Below, in pieces: positions 49,211 through 58,113 of a stretch of DNA of 64,000 nucleotides (the first letter of the stretch is position 1; every line of letters starts with the position of its first letter). The position numbers were made by a program, and so were the translations under genes. The notes beneath the pieces are model-generated. The model ran no database searches. It was not told the origin of the DNA and was given only the letters and a program-made list of their open reading frames with translations. This DNA is from Chryseobacterium mucoviscidosis (lineage in GTDB: Bacteria; Bacteroidota; Bacteroidia; Flavobacteriales; Weeksellaceae). The stretch spans positions 124,001-188,000 of the forward strand of contig NZ_MVAG01000108.1 in the NCBI RefSeq assembly GCF_002177115.1, written 5' to 3'.

Positions 49211-50143
49211 ATATTCTCTGAAATTAATATTGTAAAGCCCGGAACGAATGCTTCTGTAATCTGTAAAAAGATATTTGATGATCATTCCCCATTTTTTCAG
49301 AGTGGGAGCCAAAGCAATTTCGTAGCTTCTGTGCATTCTTTTGATGTGTAATTTTACATCTTCCGGAATGGTGTTTTCCTTCTGTGCCCATTCGTTTACT
49401 TCTTTCCACAGCAGAACCCGGGTTATGGCAGGATTTACTTTTTTAGAATCTACTGCTGTAATTCTGTTACTCTCGTGAACGCCTCTCATGGCAACCGCTT
49501 TATCCAGAATTCCCGGATAAAGATCAAGATAATAAGATAATCTGAACAAGAATTCTGTATCCTGATGAAGCCTTAAATGCGTTTTGAAAAAAGGATTGAG
49601 CTTTCTGACCATAGATTCTCTCCTGATCGTTAAACAATCGATACTGAAAAGCCCAAAGCTTCCTCTCATATTGAGCTGACCCGGAAAAACGTCTCTGGGA
49701 TCGTGTTTCTTATAAACGGTAGTTAAATTATCCTTAAAAAGGCTGTAATACTGTTCTTTTGCTTTTTCAGAATAGTAATGAACTCCTAAAGCACCGTAAA
49801 CACCTTCTACTTTTGGATCTTTAAATAGTTCTTTTTCGGCATCAAAACGGTTGGGCAGATAATAATCATCTGCATCCAAAAAAGCAATAAAATCTCCGGT
49901 AGCTTTTTCCAATCCTAAATTTCTTGTTTTTCCCGCTCCGTGATTTCCTTTGTCGGGATGCTGAAACAGCTTTACCCGATCATATTTTTCAGCTAGTTTT
50001 TTACAGATTTCTAAGGCATTATCCGGAGATTGGTCTTCAATTAAAATAACCTCATATACTTCCTCAAACTGCAGAGCAGATTCCACAGCTTGGGTTACAT
50101 ATTTTTCGGCGTTGTAAACGGGAGTTATGACGGAGATTTTCAA
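49202..50143 (-). CDS. Glycosyltransferase, GT2-type (paralogue of 52044)
   Basis: This 313-residue protein has the GT-A start ISVITPVYNAEKYVTQAVESAL, VILIEDQSPDNALEIC (about 33-48), and DFIAFLDADDYYLPNRFDAEKE in blocks (about 84-105). It is closely related to the gene at 52044, from which it is separated by an FkbM methyltransferase and an exostosin-like gene; the shared stretch around LDADDYY is nearly identical at DNA level. It is the last gene of the long leftward unit and overlaps its upstream neighbour by four bases. Confidence 0.9.
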   Translation of the reverse strand: MKISVITPVYNAEKYVTQAVESALQFEEVYEVILIEDQSPDNALEICKKLAEKYDRVKLFQHPDKGNHGAGKTRNLGLEKATGDFIAFLDADDYYLPNRFDAEKELFKDPKVEGVYGALGVHYYSEKAKEQYYSLFKDNLTTVYKKHDPRDVFPGQLNMRGSFGLFSIDCLTIRRESMVRKLNPFFKTHLRLHQDTEFLFRLSYYLDLYPGILDKAVAMRGVHESNRITAVDSKKVNPAITRVLLWKEVNEWAQKENTIPEDVKLHIKRMHRSYEIALAPTLKKWGMIIKYLFTDYRSIRSGLYNINFREYLF

Positions 50144-50970
50144 TTTAGCTCTATGTTAATTGGTTTTATAATCCAGTTGTCCTGGAATACATTTGGAAAG
50201 TCACTTTTCTGAATGACTTTATTATGCACTCTGCTGTATATTTCAAATTTATTATCATTGAAAAAGTTGAAAAGATCATCAGGAGTGTAAGAGCCTTCTT
50301 CCGAAATCCATTGTCTGTCATATTCCAGAAAAATGACAGGTCTGTTTTTCAGGATAATTTCCTTATTTCCAAGAATTACAACAGCTTCATACCCTTCAAC
50401 ATCTATTTTCATGAGATCAAAATGAATTTCTCCAATTGTGTTTTCCAGTGTATCTGTTTTTACGGTTATTTTATTGGTATGCTCATTAGCTCTGTCTATA
50501 AAAGAACTTGCTCCGGCATGATCCTCAATAAAATTGAATTCCTTGGTTTCTTTTCTATTACTTATTCCTAAATTAAAAGTTTTTATGTTCTTAATATTAT
50601 TTTTCGCAATACTTCTGTTAAACTGTTGATATACTTTGGGAATAGGCTCAAAGGCATATATTTCTTTGCAGTACGAGCTTAATATCAAACTGTGCTGACC
50701 GATGTTCGAACCTATGTCCAGCATTATTTTGCCTTTATCCAGCTCATTGTACATATCGTCGATAATGTCTTTTTCGTAAATACCATTTTTAAAGATCATC
50801 ATGTCAACAAATCCGAATTGTCTGTTTAGAATTATTTTGGTTTCTTTTTCTCTATATTTTATGGTATATGTGGTAACGCTGTCGAGGTAAGAGATATTGA
50901 GTTTTCTTTTAACAAAATTGAAAACTCCTTCTTTAAATAGGACATTACTAAATTTTTTTACTGTATTCAT
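50140..50970 (-). CDS. FkbM family methyltransferase
   Basis: This 276-residue protein has the SAM-binding motif MLDIGSNIGQHSLILSSY (about 94-111), the YAFEPIPKVYQQFN segment (about 116-129) and the FkbM signature LMKIDVEGYEAVVILG (about 181-196). FkbM proteins O-methylate sugars or polyketides. It overlaps the GT2 gene downstream by four bases and is 10 bases behind the upstream gene. A methyl group on one sugar of the glycan is the likely result. Confidence 0.88.
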   Translation of the reverse strand: MNTVKKFSNVLFKEGVFNFVKRKLNISYLDSVTTYTIKYREKETKIILNRQFGFVDMMIFKNGIYEKDIIDDMYNELDKGKIMLDIGSNIGQHSLILSSYCKEIYAFEPIPKVYQQFNRSIAKNNIKNIKTFNLGISNRKETKEFNFIEDHAGASSFIDRANEHTNKITVKTDTLENTIGEIHFDLMKIDVEGYEAVVILGNKEIILKNRPVIFLEYDRQWISEEGSYTPDDLFNFFNDNKFEIYSRVHNKVIQKSDFPNVFQDNWIIKPINIELN

Positions 50971-50980
50971 GTTTATAATT

Positions 50981-52054
50981 TTATCGGATAAATTTTATAC
51001 TTCTGTGTTCCGCCTGTAAATATATAAGTTTTTTCTCTTCAATGCTTTTATTAAGGCGTTTTACCAGAGCTTGCGGAGTGAGATAGTCGCTATAATAATC
51101 TAAAACATTTTTTCTCATTGCAGCAATTTCGTGTTCCTGTAGAGTGAAAATTTCCTGCTCAAGAATTTGTTCTAAATGATTAAGGTTTTCGAATATAATG
51201 GCATTCATTTTATGCTGAAGATTAGGATACATTACCTCAGCATATTCTTTTTGTATGAGAGGAATGGTGCCAACTGACATTGCTTCAATCACGTTATGAC
51301 AAAGCGGCATTACGACTCCGGGACAGCATAAATAAAAGTTGAAATAGGAGAGTAGCTCTCTAATATCCTCCATTTTTATAGGGTAGTTTTCCTTGATCGC
51401 AAAAACATATTTTTCATCTAAACTTTTGTTTGGAGAAACAATATCTTTTTTACCGTAAATTGAAATAAACGGCTCTTTTTTCTGAAAAAAATCTAAAAGT
51501 GCAATTCGTGTTTCCACAGTAAAAGCAGTTCTTTTAATATCCAAATAAGCTTTAGCATCAAAATTTCCGTAGCAGAAAATAGAATTAAATCTCTTTCTTT
51601 CTGTATCAATTTTATGATTCCAGATCTCTTGATTGTACATAAATGGATGAAAGCTCATAGGAACATGAAAAGCATTTTCATCAGTATTATTATGTTCGAA
51701 ATAAGTGGAAAAATAATCAGGACTGAACATTTTATCATTTATTTCAATACAGTTTTCAGGAAGATCTTTTTTGTGAATGCTTAAAAAGTTTTTTTCCCGG
51801 ACAATAAGTCCCAAATAGCGGTCTTTATTTCTCAGATTTCTAAATCTTGCGAAATTCATGGGATACACAATATGATATCCTGAAAGCTGGTAGAATTTAA
51901 CCAGTAAATAAAAAAAGCGATGATAAAGATTCGGATTTTCAAAATTGATCAGCAATGTTTTATCGTTCTTTGGCGGATTGTAAAACTTTAATTTCACATA
52001 AGCCAGAGAATCACTCACAAGTCTTTTGATCTGGTTAATTCTTTTATTCATCAT
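50981..52054 (-). CDS. Exostosin-like putative glycosyltransferase
   Basis: This 357-residue protein is not clearly assigned. Its C-terminal half has YLCCPGVVMPLCHNVIEAMSVGTIPLIQKEYAEVMYP in consecutive blocks (about 240-275), the pattern of a GT-B nucleotide-sugar-binding domain of the exostosin type (CPG...R/H...EAMS.GTIPVI). The N-terminal half has a helix-strand pattern and NFENPNLYHRFFYLLVKFYQ. It has no membrane segment. It overlaps the upstream GT2 gene by 11 bases and lies 10 bases before the FkbM gene. The first ATG or the second (three bases later) may be the true start. Confidence 0.7.
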   Translation of the reverse strand: MMNKRINQIKRLVSDSLAYVKLKFYNPPKNDKTLLINFENPNLYHRFFYLLVKFYQLSGYHIVYPMNFARFRNLRNKDRYLGLIVREKNFLSIHKKDLPENCIEINDKMFSPDYFSTYFEHNNTDENAFHVPMSFHPFMYNQEIWNHKIDTERKRFNSIFCYGNFDAKAYLDIKRTAFTVETRIALLDFFQKKEPFISIYGKKDIVSPNKSLDEKYVFAIKENYPIKMEDIRELLSYFNFYLCCPGVVMPLCHNVIEAMSVGTIPLIQKEYAEVMYPNLQHKMNAIIFENLNHLEQILEQEIFTLQEHEIAAMRKNVLDYYSDYLTPQALVKRLNKSIEEKKLIYLQAEHRSIKFIR

Positions 52055-52997
52055 TAGGATTGTTTAAAGCGTGAAACCGATATCTTGTTTTCAGAAATTC
52101 AGGATATTGCAGTGCTGTAACCAAAAATGAAAGCCATTTTTTTAATCCCTTCTGATTCGCTATTTTAAAACTGAAATAGTCCAAAGCTATTTTTTTTGTA
52201 TATTCTTTTTCTAAAGAATTCGCTTTACTCCATAAATAAACAGACTCATTGTAGAGTAAGCTGTTTTTATAAAATTTTGAAGAATAAGGTTTTATCTTTG
52301 TAATTCTGTTATCATCATGTATTCCTCTTATAGCAATCGCCTGATCGATAATTCCGGATTTTAAATAACAGAGATATGCCAGTTTAAGGTTGAAATCAGA
52401 ATCCTGATGTACTCGGAGATTTACATTAAAACGAAGATGAACTTTGTCTAAAGCAGATTTTCTTACTGTTAAAGCATTCAGATGAAAAAAAGAGCCGAAT
52501 GTTTTTGAAGTTAAGCCCAACAAACCTCTGAAAACCTCTCTTCCTTCCGCAGGATAATTTACTGTGGTAAGATTAGATTCTTTAAATTTCTGCTGAAATT
52601 CCTGTTTGCCTTTTTCCGTTAAATATTCCACGCCAATTGCTCCAAAAACACCATCTATTTTTGGGTCTTTGAAAATTTCTTTTTCCGCATCAAAACGGTT
52701 GGGAAGATAATAATCATCTGCATCCAGAAAAGCAATAAAATCACCTGTTGATTTTTCGATTCCCAAATTTCTTGTTGCTCCGGCTCCGTAATTTCCTTCG
52801 TCGTGATGCCGGAATAATTTAATTCTGGAATCTTCTGAAGCTAGTTTTTTACAAATTTCTAAAGAATTGTCAGTAGAACAATCCTCTGCCAAGATAATTT
52901 CTTTTACCTCATTAAATTGCAGAGCAGATTCTACGGATTTTCTCAAAAATCCGGAAGCGTTATAAACTGGGATGATCACAGAAATATTCAGGTTCAT
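52044..52997 (-). CDS. Glycosyltransferase, GT2-type (paralogue of 49202)
   Basis: This 317-residue protein begins ISVIIPVYNASGFLRKSVESAL and has IILAEDCSTDNSLEIC (about 34-49) and DFIAFLDADDYYLPNRFDAEKE in blocks (about 86-107). It is a paralogue of the gene at 49202, sharing the same motif order and near-identical DNA around the LDADDYY block. It overlaps the GT-D gene upstream by four bases and the exostosin-like gene downstream by 11. Sugar specificity is unknown. Confidence 0.9.
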   Translation of the reverse strand: MNLNISVIIPVYNASGFLRKSVESALQFNEVKEIILAEDCSTDNSLEICKKLASEDSRIKLFRHHDEGNYGAGATRNLGIEKSTGDFIAFLDADDYYLPNRFDAEKEIFKDPKIDGVFGAIGVEYLTEKGKQEFQQKFKESNLTTVNYPAEGREVFRGLLGLTSKTFGSFFHLNALTVRKSALDKVHLRFNVNLRVHQDSDFNLKLAYLCYLKSGIIDQAIAIRGIHDDNRITKIKPYSSKFYKNSLLYNESVYLWSKANSLEKEYTKKIALDYFSFKIANQKGLKKWLSFLVTALQYPEFLKTRYRFHALNNPNDE

Positions 52998-53899
52998 TCT
53001 TTTATTTCTAAAATGATACTTTCTTGATAAGATTGAGCAAACTCCTCAGGAATATCAAACGATTTCTGTTTTTCGGCTTCGTTCACATGTCTTCCTTCGA
53101 TGGGAATTTTTTCAGTAGCTTTCTTTAAAAACCAGATGTATTCAATATCAATATGTCCGATATCGATTGCCCAATAATTGTCTTTAGCCAGATCGTAAGC
53201 CAAAATCGTTGCGGAGGGACCTAAAGCCGCCAAAATAAGTCTGTCTTTTCCAAATTCCGCTGCTGCTTCAAAAATTTTATCATAACATCTGAATGCATTC
53301 TTTTCGGGACAGATAATCCTTTTAAGAGAGGCTGCATTGTCAAACAGATCATTTCCTACTCCCAATCGGGAATACCTTCCTTCAATGATAAGTATATCTT
53401 TTCTATCCCATATTTTTTTTAAGGATTGGATGATATCTGTATTTCTTTTTTCGGATTTGTCTTCATAGCCAAGATAAAATCTCGTGATGAACGAATTTCC
53501 GTAGGTTTTGTTTTGATCTAAAAAAGGAGAAATTCTGGAACCGTAATTGTTAATGAATTTTTTCCACCAATATTTGGTAATAATATCAAATGAGCGTACC
53601 GTAACAAGTGGTTCAGGAAGACAAACCAAATGGTTTTTAAGGTCTGAACCTATCACTTCACGCATTTTTTCACGAATTCTCTCACTGTTTTCCTGAAATT
53701 CCAGTTCATATTGTGGCAGCATCAATCTGAATTCGCCATCTCCGAATCTGCTTACCGAACGACGGTTTTTAACAATCTCATCAATCGTCTCTTTTATATT
53801 CAGAATACGATATGAAGGGAATTCTGCACGAAGTTTCCGGGTATTAAAAAGCCATTGATAATAGTAGAAACGGGAAGTGATTCTTTTTTTCAGACTCAT
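52994..53899 (-). CDS. GT-D type glycosyltransferase (SP_1767 / DUF1792 family)
   Basis: This 301-residue protein has the GT-D signature SRFGDGEFRLM (about 50-60), whose DxE motif (Asp54 and Glu56, approximately) binds the metal and nucleotide sugar in this third glycosyltransferase fold, known from the streptococcal DUF1792 glucosyltransferase. Other family blocks are ILIIEGRYSRLGVGNDLF (about 173-190) and LAALGPSATILAYDLA (about 232-247). It is two bases behind the asparagine synthase-like gene and overlaps the GT2 gene by four bases. Confidence 0.85.
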   Translation of the reverse strand: MSLKKRITSRFYYYQWLFNTRKLRAEFPSYRILNIKETIDEIVKNRRSVSRFGDGEFRLMLPQYELEFQENSERIREKMREVIGSDLKNHLVCLPEPLVTVRSFDIITKYWWKKFINNYGSRISPFLDQNKTYGNSFITRFYLGYEDKSEKRNTDIIQSLKKIWDRKDILIIEGRYSRLGVGNDLFDNAASLKRIICPEKNAFRCYDKIFEAAAEFGKDRLILAALGPSATILAYDLAKDNYWAIDIGHIDIEYIWFLKKATEKIPIEGRHVNEAEKQKSFDIPEEFAQSYQESIILEIKE

Positions 53900-53901
53900 G
53901 A

Positions 53902-55698
53902 TTACAAATATTTTTCGTTGTTATGAGCCCAAAGAGCCAACTGCAAAAGACACCAGTGTTTGTAATCTTTGGTCAGTAAATTCTGTGTAGCCTTAAAATC
54001 AATATAATTAAAAATCTTTTGGTTAGGATTTTTTAACAGCTCATCGGAAAAGCGGAGAAGGCTGTCTTCTGTAAACCAGTTTTTAACATTCATTCCGAAT
54101 CCTTGTTTATGACGTTTTCTGATAGTTTCCGTCCAGTAAGAGCCCATCGCTTCGCGAAGTATAATTTTATCGTTGTCATTATTAAGCTTAAGATTTTCCG
54201 GAAGCTGAATACAGAATTCTGCAAAATCCAGATCAAGAAACGGTGTTCTTACTTCTAAAGAATTTGCCATTGCCATTCTGTCGGATTTTACCATCATATT
54301 GGACGGTACAAAGTCTTCAATATCCAGTCGCATGATGTCATTTAATGAATCCGGATCCGGAATAAAGCTGTAAGGCTGCTCATAATCTGAATGCAGTCCT
54401 AAAGCCTGTCTCTCTTGCTTTGAGAAAGCTCTTCTTACATAATTTTGATGAAAGTCGAGAATATTTTTGTTTTCAATATTCTGTTGACTGATAAAAGAAA
54501 TAGATTTTATTTTCTGATACAGTTTTAATCCAAACTGGGCAATAATATTTTTGTAACTGAAATGATTTCTCAGTTTATTTTCAATGGTATAGAAGTTGTA
54601 GCCGCCGAATAATTCATCTCCTACATCTCCAGAAAGGACAACGGTAAGATTTTTACGCGCATTTCTGCAAATTTCAAAATGTGGAATGGAAGAATAATCC
54701 GCAAAAGGTTCATCGAAAAAAGGAGAAGTTTTTAAAAGAGCCGTTACGAGATCTTCCTTTTTTTCGTGAACTTCAATATGATTGGTATTGTATTTATCGG
54801 CTATTTCTTTGGCATATTTCAGTTCGCTGTCTTCATGATCATAACCAAAGCTGATGGTTGTCTGTTTCGGTAAAAATTCGGCAACAAGTCCTACAATAGA
54901 AGAAGAATCTAAACCGCCACTCAGAAAACTACCTACTTCAACATCGGCTACCAACTGTTTTTTAACAGCATTTTTTAAAAGATAGGTAAATTCATCTTTA
55001 GCATCCGATAAACTGATGGTTCTGTCTTTTTTGGGAAGACTGTAATATCTTGAAACGGATATTTTGCCGTCTTTCCAGATCAACTGATGAGCAGGAGGAA
55101 GCGCATGAATGTTTTCGTAAATACTTTGGTATGTACTTACATAGCCATGCTGAAGATAGTGGGAAAGAGCTGAATTATCTACTTTCGGACGAATTAATCC
55201 GGAAGCAAGAATAGCTTTGATTTCAGAAGCAAAAATAAATTCATTATTGCTTCCAATTGCATAATAAAAAGGTTTTTCCCCAAAACGGTCTCTTGCACAG
55301 AACAGTTCCTGCTTTTCGTTGTCCCAAATAGCAAAAGCAAACATCCCCGGAAGATCATGGATGAGGTTTTCTTTTTTCCTCTGATACATGGCAAGAATTA
55401 CCTCCGTATCTGAACTTCCACGATAAGGATATTCAGAATACTGAGCTTTAATATCCAAATAACCGTAGATTTCGCCATTCAATACGATACATTCGTTTTT
55501 TGTGGAAGAAAACATGGGCTGTTTTCCGTTTTCAGAAAGATCAATAATAGAAAGTCTGCGATGTCCTAAAGCTGCATTTTCGTAAAATTCAAAATGAGAA
55601 GAATCCGGACCGCGATGCGCAATGGCATCGGTCATTTTTTTCAGTTCTTCCTTGTAATTTCCGGCGTTGTTGGTAATGATTCCCGCTATTCCGCACAT
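53902..55698 (-). CDS. asnB: Asparagine synthase (glutamine-hydrolysing)-like amidotransferase
   Basis: This 598-residue protein has an Ntn-type glutaminase domain starting MCGIAG (Cys2 nucleophile, with IAHRGPDS about 29-36, CIVLNGEIYGY and RDRFGEKPF) and a synthetase domain with the PP-loop SFLSGGLDSSSIVG (about 252-265) and VLSGDVGDELFGGYNFY (about 354-370). The family makes asparagine from aspartate and glutamine; members inside glycan clusters (such as WbpS-like proteins) amidate uronic acids. The cluster position favours a sugar role; the sequence alone does not decide. It lies 25 bases downstream of the methyltransferase gene. Confidence 0.88.
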   Translation of the reverse strand: MCGIAGIITNNAGNYKEELKKMTDAIAHRGPDSSHFEFYENAALGHRRLSIIDLSENGKQPMFSSTKNECIVLNGEIYGYLDIKAQYSEYPYRGSSDTEVILAMYQRKKENLIHDLPGMFAFAIWDNEKQELFCARDRFGEKPFYYAIGSNNEFIFASEIKAILASGLIRPKVDNSALSHYLQHGYVSTYQSIYENIHALPPAHQLIWKDGKISVSRYYSLPKKDRTISLSDAKDEFTYLLKNAVKKQLVADVEVGSFLSGGLDSSSIVGLVAEFLPKQTTISFGYDHEDSELKYAKEIADKYNTNHIEVHEKKEDLVTALLKTSPFFDEPFADYSSIPHFEICRNARKNLTVVLSGDVGDELFGGYNFYTIENKLRNHFSYKNIIAQFGLKLYQKIKSISFISQQNIENKNILDFHQNYVRRAFSKQERQALGLHSDYEQPYSFIPDPDSLNDIMRLDIEDFVPSNMMVKSDRMAMANSLEVRTPFLDLDFAEFCIQLPENLKLNNDNDKIILREAMGSYWTETIRKRHKQGFGMNVKNWFTEDSLLRFSDELLKNPNQKIFNYIDFKATQNLLTKDYKHWCLLQLALWAHNNEKYL

Positions 55699-55723
55699 AC
55701 CTTTTAATTTTAGTTGATCTTAC

Positions 55724-56470
55724 TTATTTTTCGCAATAGAAAATATCTTCATCAGGATTAAGACCAAATTTCTTATATTTTTCCGAAATATTTATTCTTT
55801 TTACTTTAAAACCAACACTTTCCAGCCTTGTAACATAATCCTGCCCATAAATTCTCACATGATCGAACTGCCCGAATAATTCTTCTCTTTTATTACGGTC
55901 GGTAATGGTAAAGTCTTCATGAGTTTGTTGGTTGTTTTTTGAAATAGGAACCTGTAGAAGAGCATGACCTCCCGGTTTTAATACTCTGTGAAGTTCCTTC
56001 ATCGCTTTCGTATCTTCAGGAATATGTTCCAGAACGTGGTTGCAGATGGCAAGATCAAAATGATCATCTTCATAAGGAATATCCATCACATTCATGTTTT
56101 TTACATGGCTTGGATAATCATAACCTTTTGTAAATAAATCTCCGCAGATGTATTCTTTTACATTTGATTTTAAAAATATATTGGAAAGCTTGGGTTCCGG
56201 AGCAATGTGAAGGATGCTGAAATTTTTGTTGTCTGTAACTTTCAGTTCTTCAATTAAAAATGCATATAAAAGTCTCTCTCGGTCTCTTGAATGGCATTTG
56301 TAGCAACCTGCAGCGCGTCTTCCGCCGCCAATTACCTGTTTATCTCTCAGGACTTTAAGGTCATGTCCTACCACTTCCAGATCTTTAGAGTCGTAACCGC
56401 AATAGGGACAGTGATAGGTGGAACCTGAATGGGAAAGTAGTTTTATTTTGTTTGCAATTTTATTTATCAT
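55724..56470 (-). CDS. Class I methyltransferase with N-terminal zinc ribbon
   Basis: This 248-residue protein has an N-terminal zinc-ribbon-like region (YHCPYCGYDSKDL about 19-31 and AGCYKCHSRDRERLLY about 54-69, four cysteines) and a SAM-dependent methyltransferase core (ILHIAPEPKLSNIFL about 85-99, LAICNHVLEHIPEDTKAM about 128-145, RVLKPGGHALLQVPI about 151-165). This combination is found in glycan-cluster methyltransferases. It is 30 bases from the GT2 gene upstream. Target unknown. Confidence 0.88.
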   Translation of the reverse strand: MINKIANKIKLLSHSGSTYHCPYCGYDSKDLEVVGHDLKVLRDKQVIGGGRRAAGCYKCHSRDRERLLYAFLIEELKVTDNKNFSILHIAPEPKLSNIFLKSNVKEYICGDLFTKGYDYPSHVKNMNVMDIPYEDDHFDLAICNHVLEHIPEDTKAMKELHRVLKPGGHALLQVPISKNNQQTHEDFTITDRNKREELFGQFDHVRIYGQDYVTRLESVGFKVKRINISEKYKKFGLNPDEDIFYCEK

Positions 56471-56500
56471 TTTAAGTATTTTTAAATATTGAATATGGAT

Positions 56501-57418
56501 TTACAGATTCAGAAATGAGGGGGCTTTCTTGGCTACCGTATTTCTGAGTTCTGTTAATTTTTTCTCTTCAGAAACGATCTTTTTATATTTTGTAGCTAAT
56601 TTCTGATAATGATTTTTCTTCCCGAGAAACATATTTTTTAGCATACTTTGTTTGAGTGCTTTTTTCTCTGCCTTAAGAGAATCCGGAATAGAGGGATTCA
56701 TGATATTGGTTTCTATTCTGAGGTCTTCGTATTTTGTATAATCGACCTTAGACAGAGACTGTTTTCCGTCATGTACCACTTTGCTCTCAGGAACAAGTAA
56801 CGTTTTCTTTTTGTGGAATAAAATGCGGTTTACATATTCTAAATCTTCGCCGTAATGAAAAAAATAAGGGTTGAATCCTCCTACCACGTCAATGGTTTCT
56901 TTGGGTAAAAACCAATGAGCAGCATTGATGAAGCTTATTTCGTAAAAGGGCTGTAAAGTCTGGAAATAGAGATCAGAGATCAGTCTTGTCTCAAAATTAT
57001 GGGCAATGTATTTATCAAGAAAAATATCCAGTTTCTTTCCGGTTCCGTCGATATGCATCGGGCTCAGTATGCCTATTTCTTTTTTGTCAGGATGAAGATT
57101 GTAAACATGAAGGAGCTTTTCCAGGCTGTCACTAAAAATCCATGCATCCTGATTCATCAGATAAAAAAAATCGGCTCCTTTTTGATAGGCTTTTTCGATC
57201 CCGATATTATTGGCTTTTCCGAATCCCAGATTCTTTTCAGACTGAATCAATTCAACTTCGGGAAAATTTGCCGTAATGTATTTTTGTGTGCCGTCTGTGG
57301 AACCATTGTCTACCACAATACAGTGAACAGGAACAGAAGACTGCCTTAAACTTTTAAAGCATTTTTCTGCCCATTTCATGGCATTATAGGTAACAATAAT
57401 AAAATAAATTTTAGGCAT
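56501..57418 (-). CDS. Glycosyltransferase, GT2-type (rhamnosyltransferase-like)
   Basis: This 305-residue protein begins with IYFIIVTYNAMKWAEKCFKSL, HCIVVDNGSTDGTQKYI (about 32-48) and has NLGFGKANNIGIEKAY (about 63-78), FYLMNQDAWI (about 85-94) and the acceptor-side PYFFHYGEDLEYVNRILF in blocks (about 183-200). The NLGFGxANN segment is typical of rhamnosyltransferase-like GT2. It lies between the short epimerase-like gene and the zinc-ribbon methyltransferase gene. Confidence 0.9.
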   Translation of the reverse strand: MPKIYFIIVTYNAMKWAEKCFKSLRQSSVPVHCIVVDNGSTDGTQKYITANFPEVELIQSEKNLGFGKANNIGIEKAYQKGADFFYLMNQDAWIFSDSLEKLLHVYNLHPDKKEIGILSPMHIDGTGKKLDIFLDKYIAHNFETRLISDLYFQTLQPFYEISFINAAHWFLPKETIDVVGGFNPYFFHYGEDLEYVNRILFHKKKTLLVPESKVVHDGKQSLSKVDYTKYEDLRIETNIMNPSIPDSLKAEKKALKQSMLKNMFLGKKNHYQKLATKYKKIVSEEKKLTELRNTVAKKAPSFLNL

Positions 57419-57430
57419 TTGTGTTCTGTT

Positions 57431-58099
57431 CTAAATATATTTTTCAGCTAAATTTTTTAAATAATTTTCAGCATCTATTCCTCTAAAGAAATCGTTGACC
57501 GATTCATCAAAATCAACTTTATAAAAGTCTCCTTCATCCGATTCCTGGTAATTTGCTTCTTTTTGAAGCTTATTCTGTATAGCTCCTACAATTTCCTTTA
57601 AATCATAATAATACGGATAGGCAAAGTTAATGGTTTGGTTATTAACATTTGTACAGTTTGATTCTAAAAATTTCGTAATATCATCAATATCCAGCAATAA
57701 TCTTCTGGCTTTTTGGTGCAGCATGAAGTGATTCCCCTGTATAATCTGACTTTTAAGGAAATTGAAAAGAGTATTGGGATTTCCGCCATTGCCAACAATA
57801 TTACCGATTCTCAGGATGATATAGTTTTTACAGTGCTGTTTTATAAAATTTTCAATCTCCAGCTTATGAAGAACATATGGACTTTGCTGTTTGGAAAGAT
57901 CATTCACGCTTAAAGTAGAAAAATAAAAAAGTTTATTTTCCTTATGCAGCGTAATATTATTTTTTAAAAGTGAAAATTCTCTTTCAAACTCTGAGCTTCT
58001 TGTTTCGAGGGAATTTGAAACTCCGGAAGCAAAGTAAAGATGCTCTTCGGTATCGATATTTTTTAGTGATTTGGCAATGAGTCCGTTTCCTATGATCAT
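57431..58099 (-). CDS. Short NAD(P)-binding epimerase/dehydratase-like protein
   Basis: This 222-residue protein looks like a shortened extended-SDR (NAD-dependent epimerase) protein. The N-terminal GxGxxxxSL (MIIGNGLIAKSL) is the nucleotide-binding loop, FYFSTLSVND (about 58-67) is the usual strand before the catalytic region, and YVLHKLEIENFIKQH (about 74-88) has the YxxxK pair. LRIGNIVGNGGNPNTLFNFL follows. It lacks part of the second half seen in full-length (about 300-residue) members. The reaction is unknown. It is 14 bases behind the 2OG oxygenase gene. Confidence 0.75.
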   Translation of the reverse strand: MIIGNGLIAKSLKNIDTEEHLYFASGVSNSLETRSSEFEREFSLLKNNITLHKENKLFYFSTLSVNDLSKQQSPYVLHKLEIENFIKQHCKNYIILRIGNIVGNGGNPNTLFNFLKSQIIQGNHFMLHQKARRLLLDIDDITKFLESNCTNVNNQTINFAYPYYYDLKEIVGAIQNKLQKEANYQESDEGDFYKVDFDESVNDFFRGIDAENYLKNLAEKYI

Positions 58100-58113
58100 T
58101 ATGCTTTTATTTG

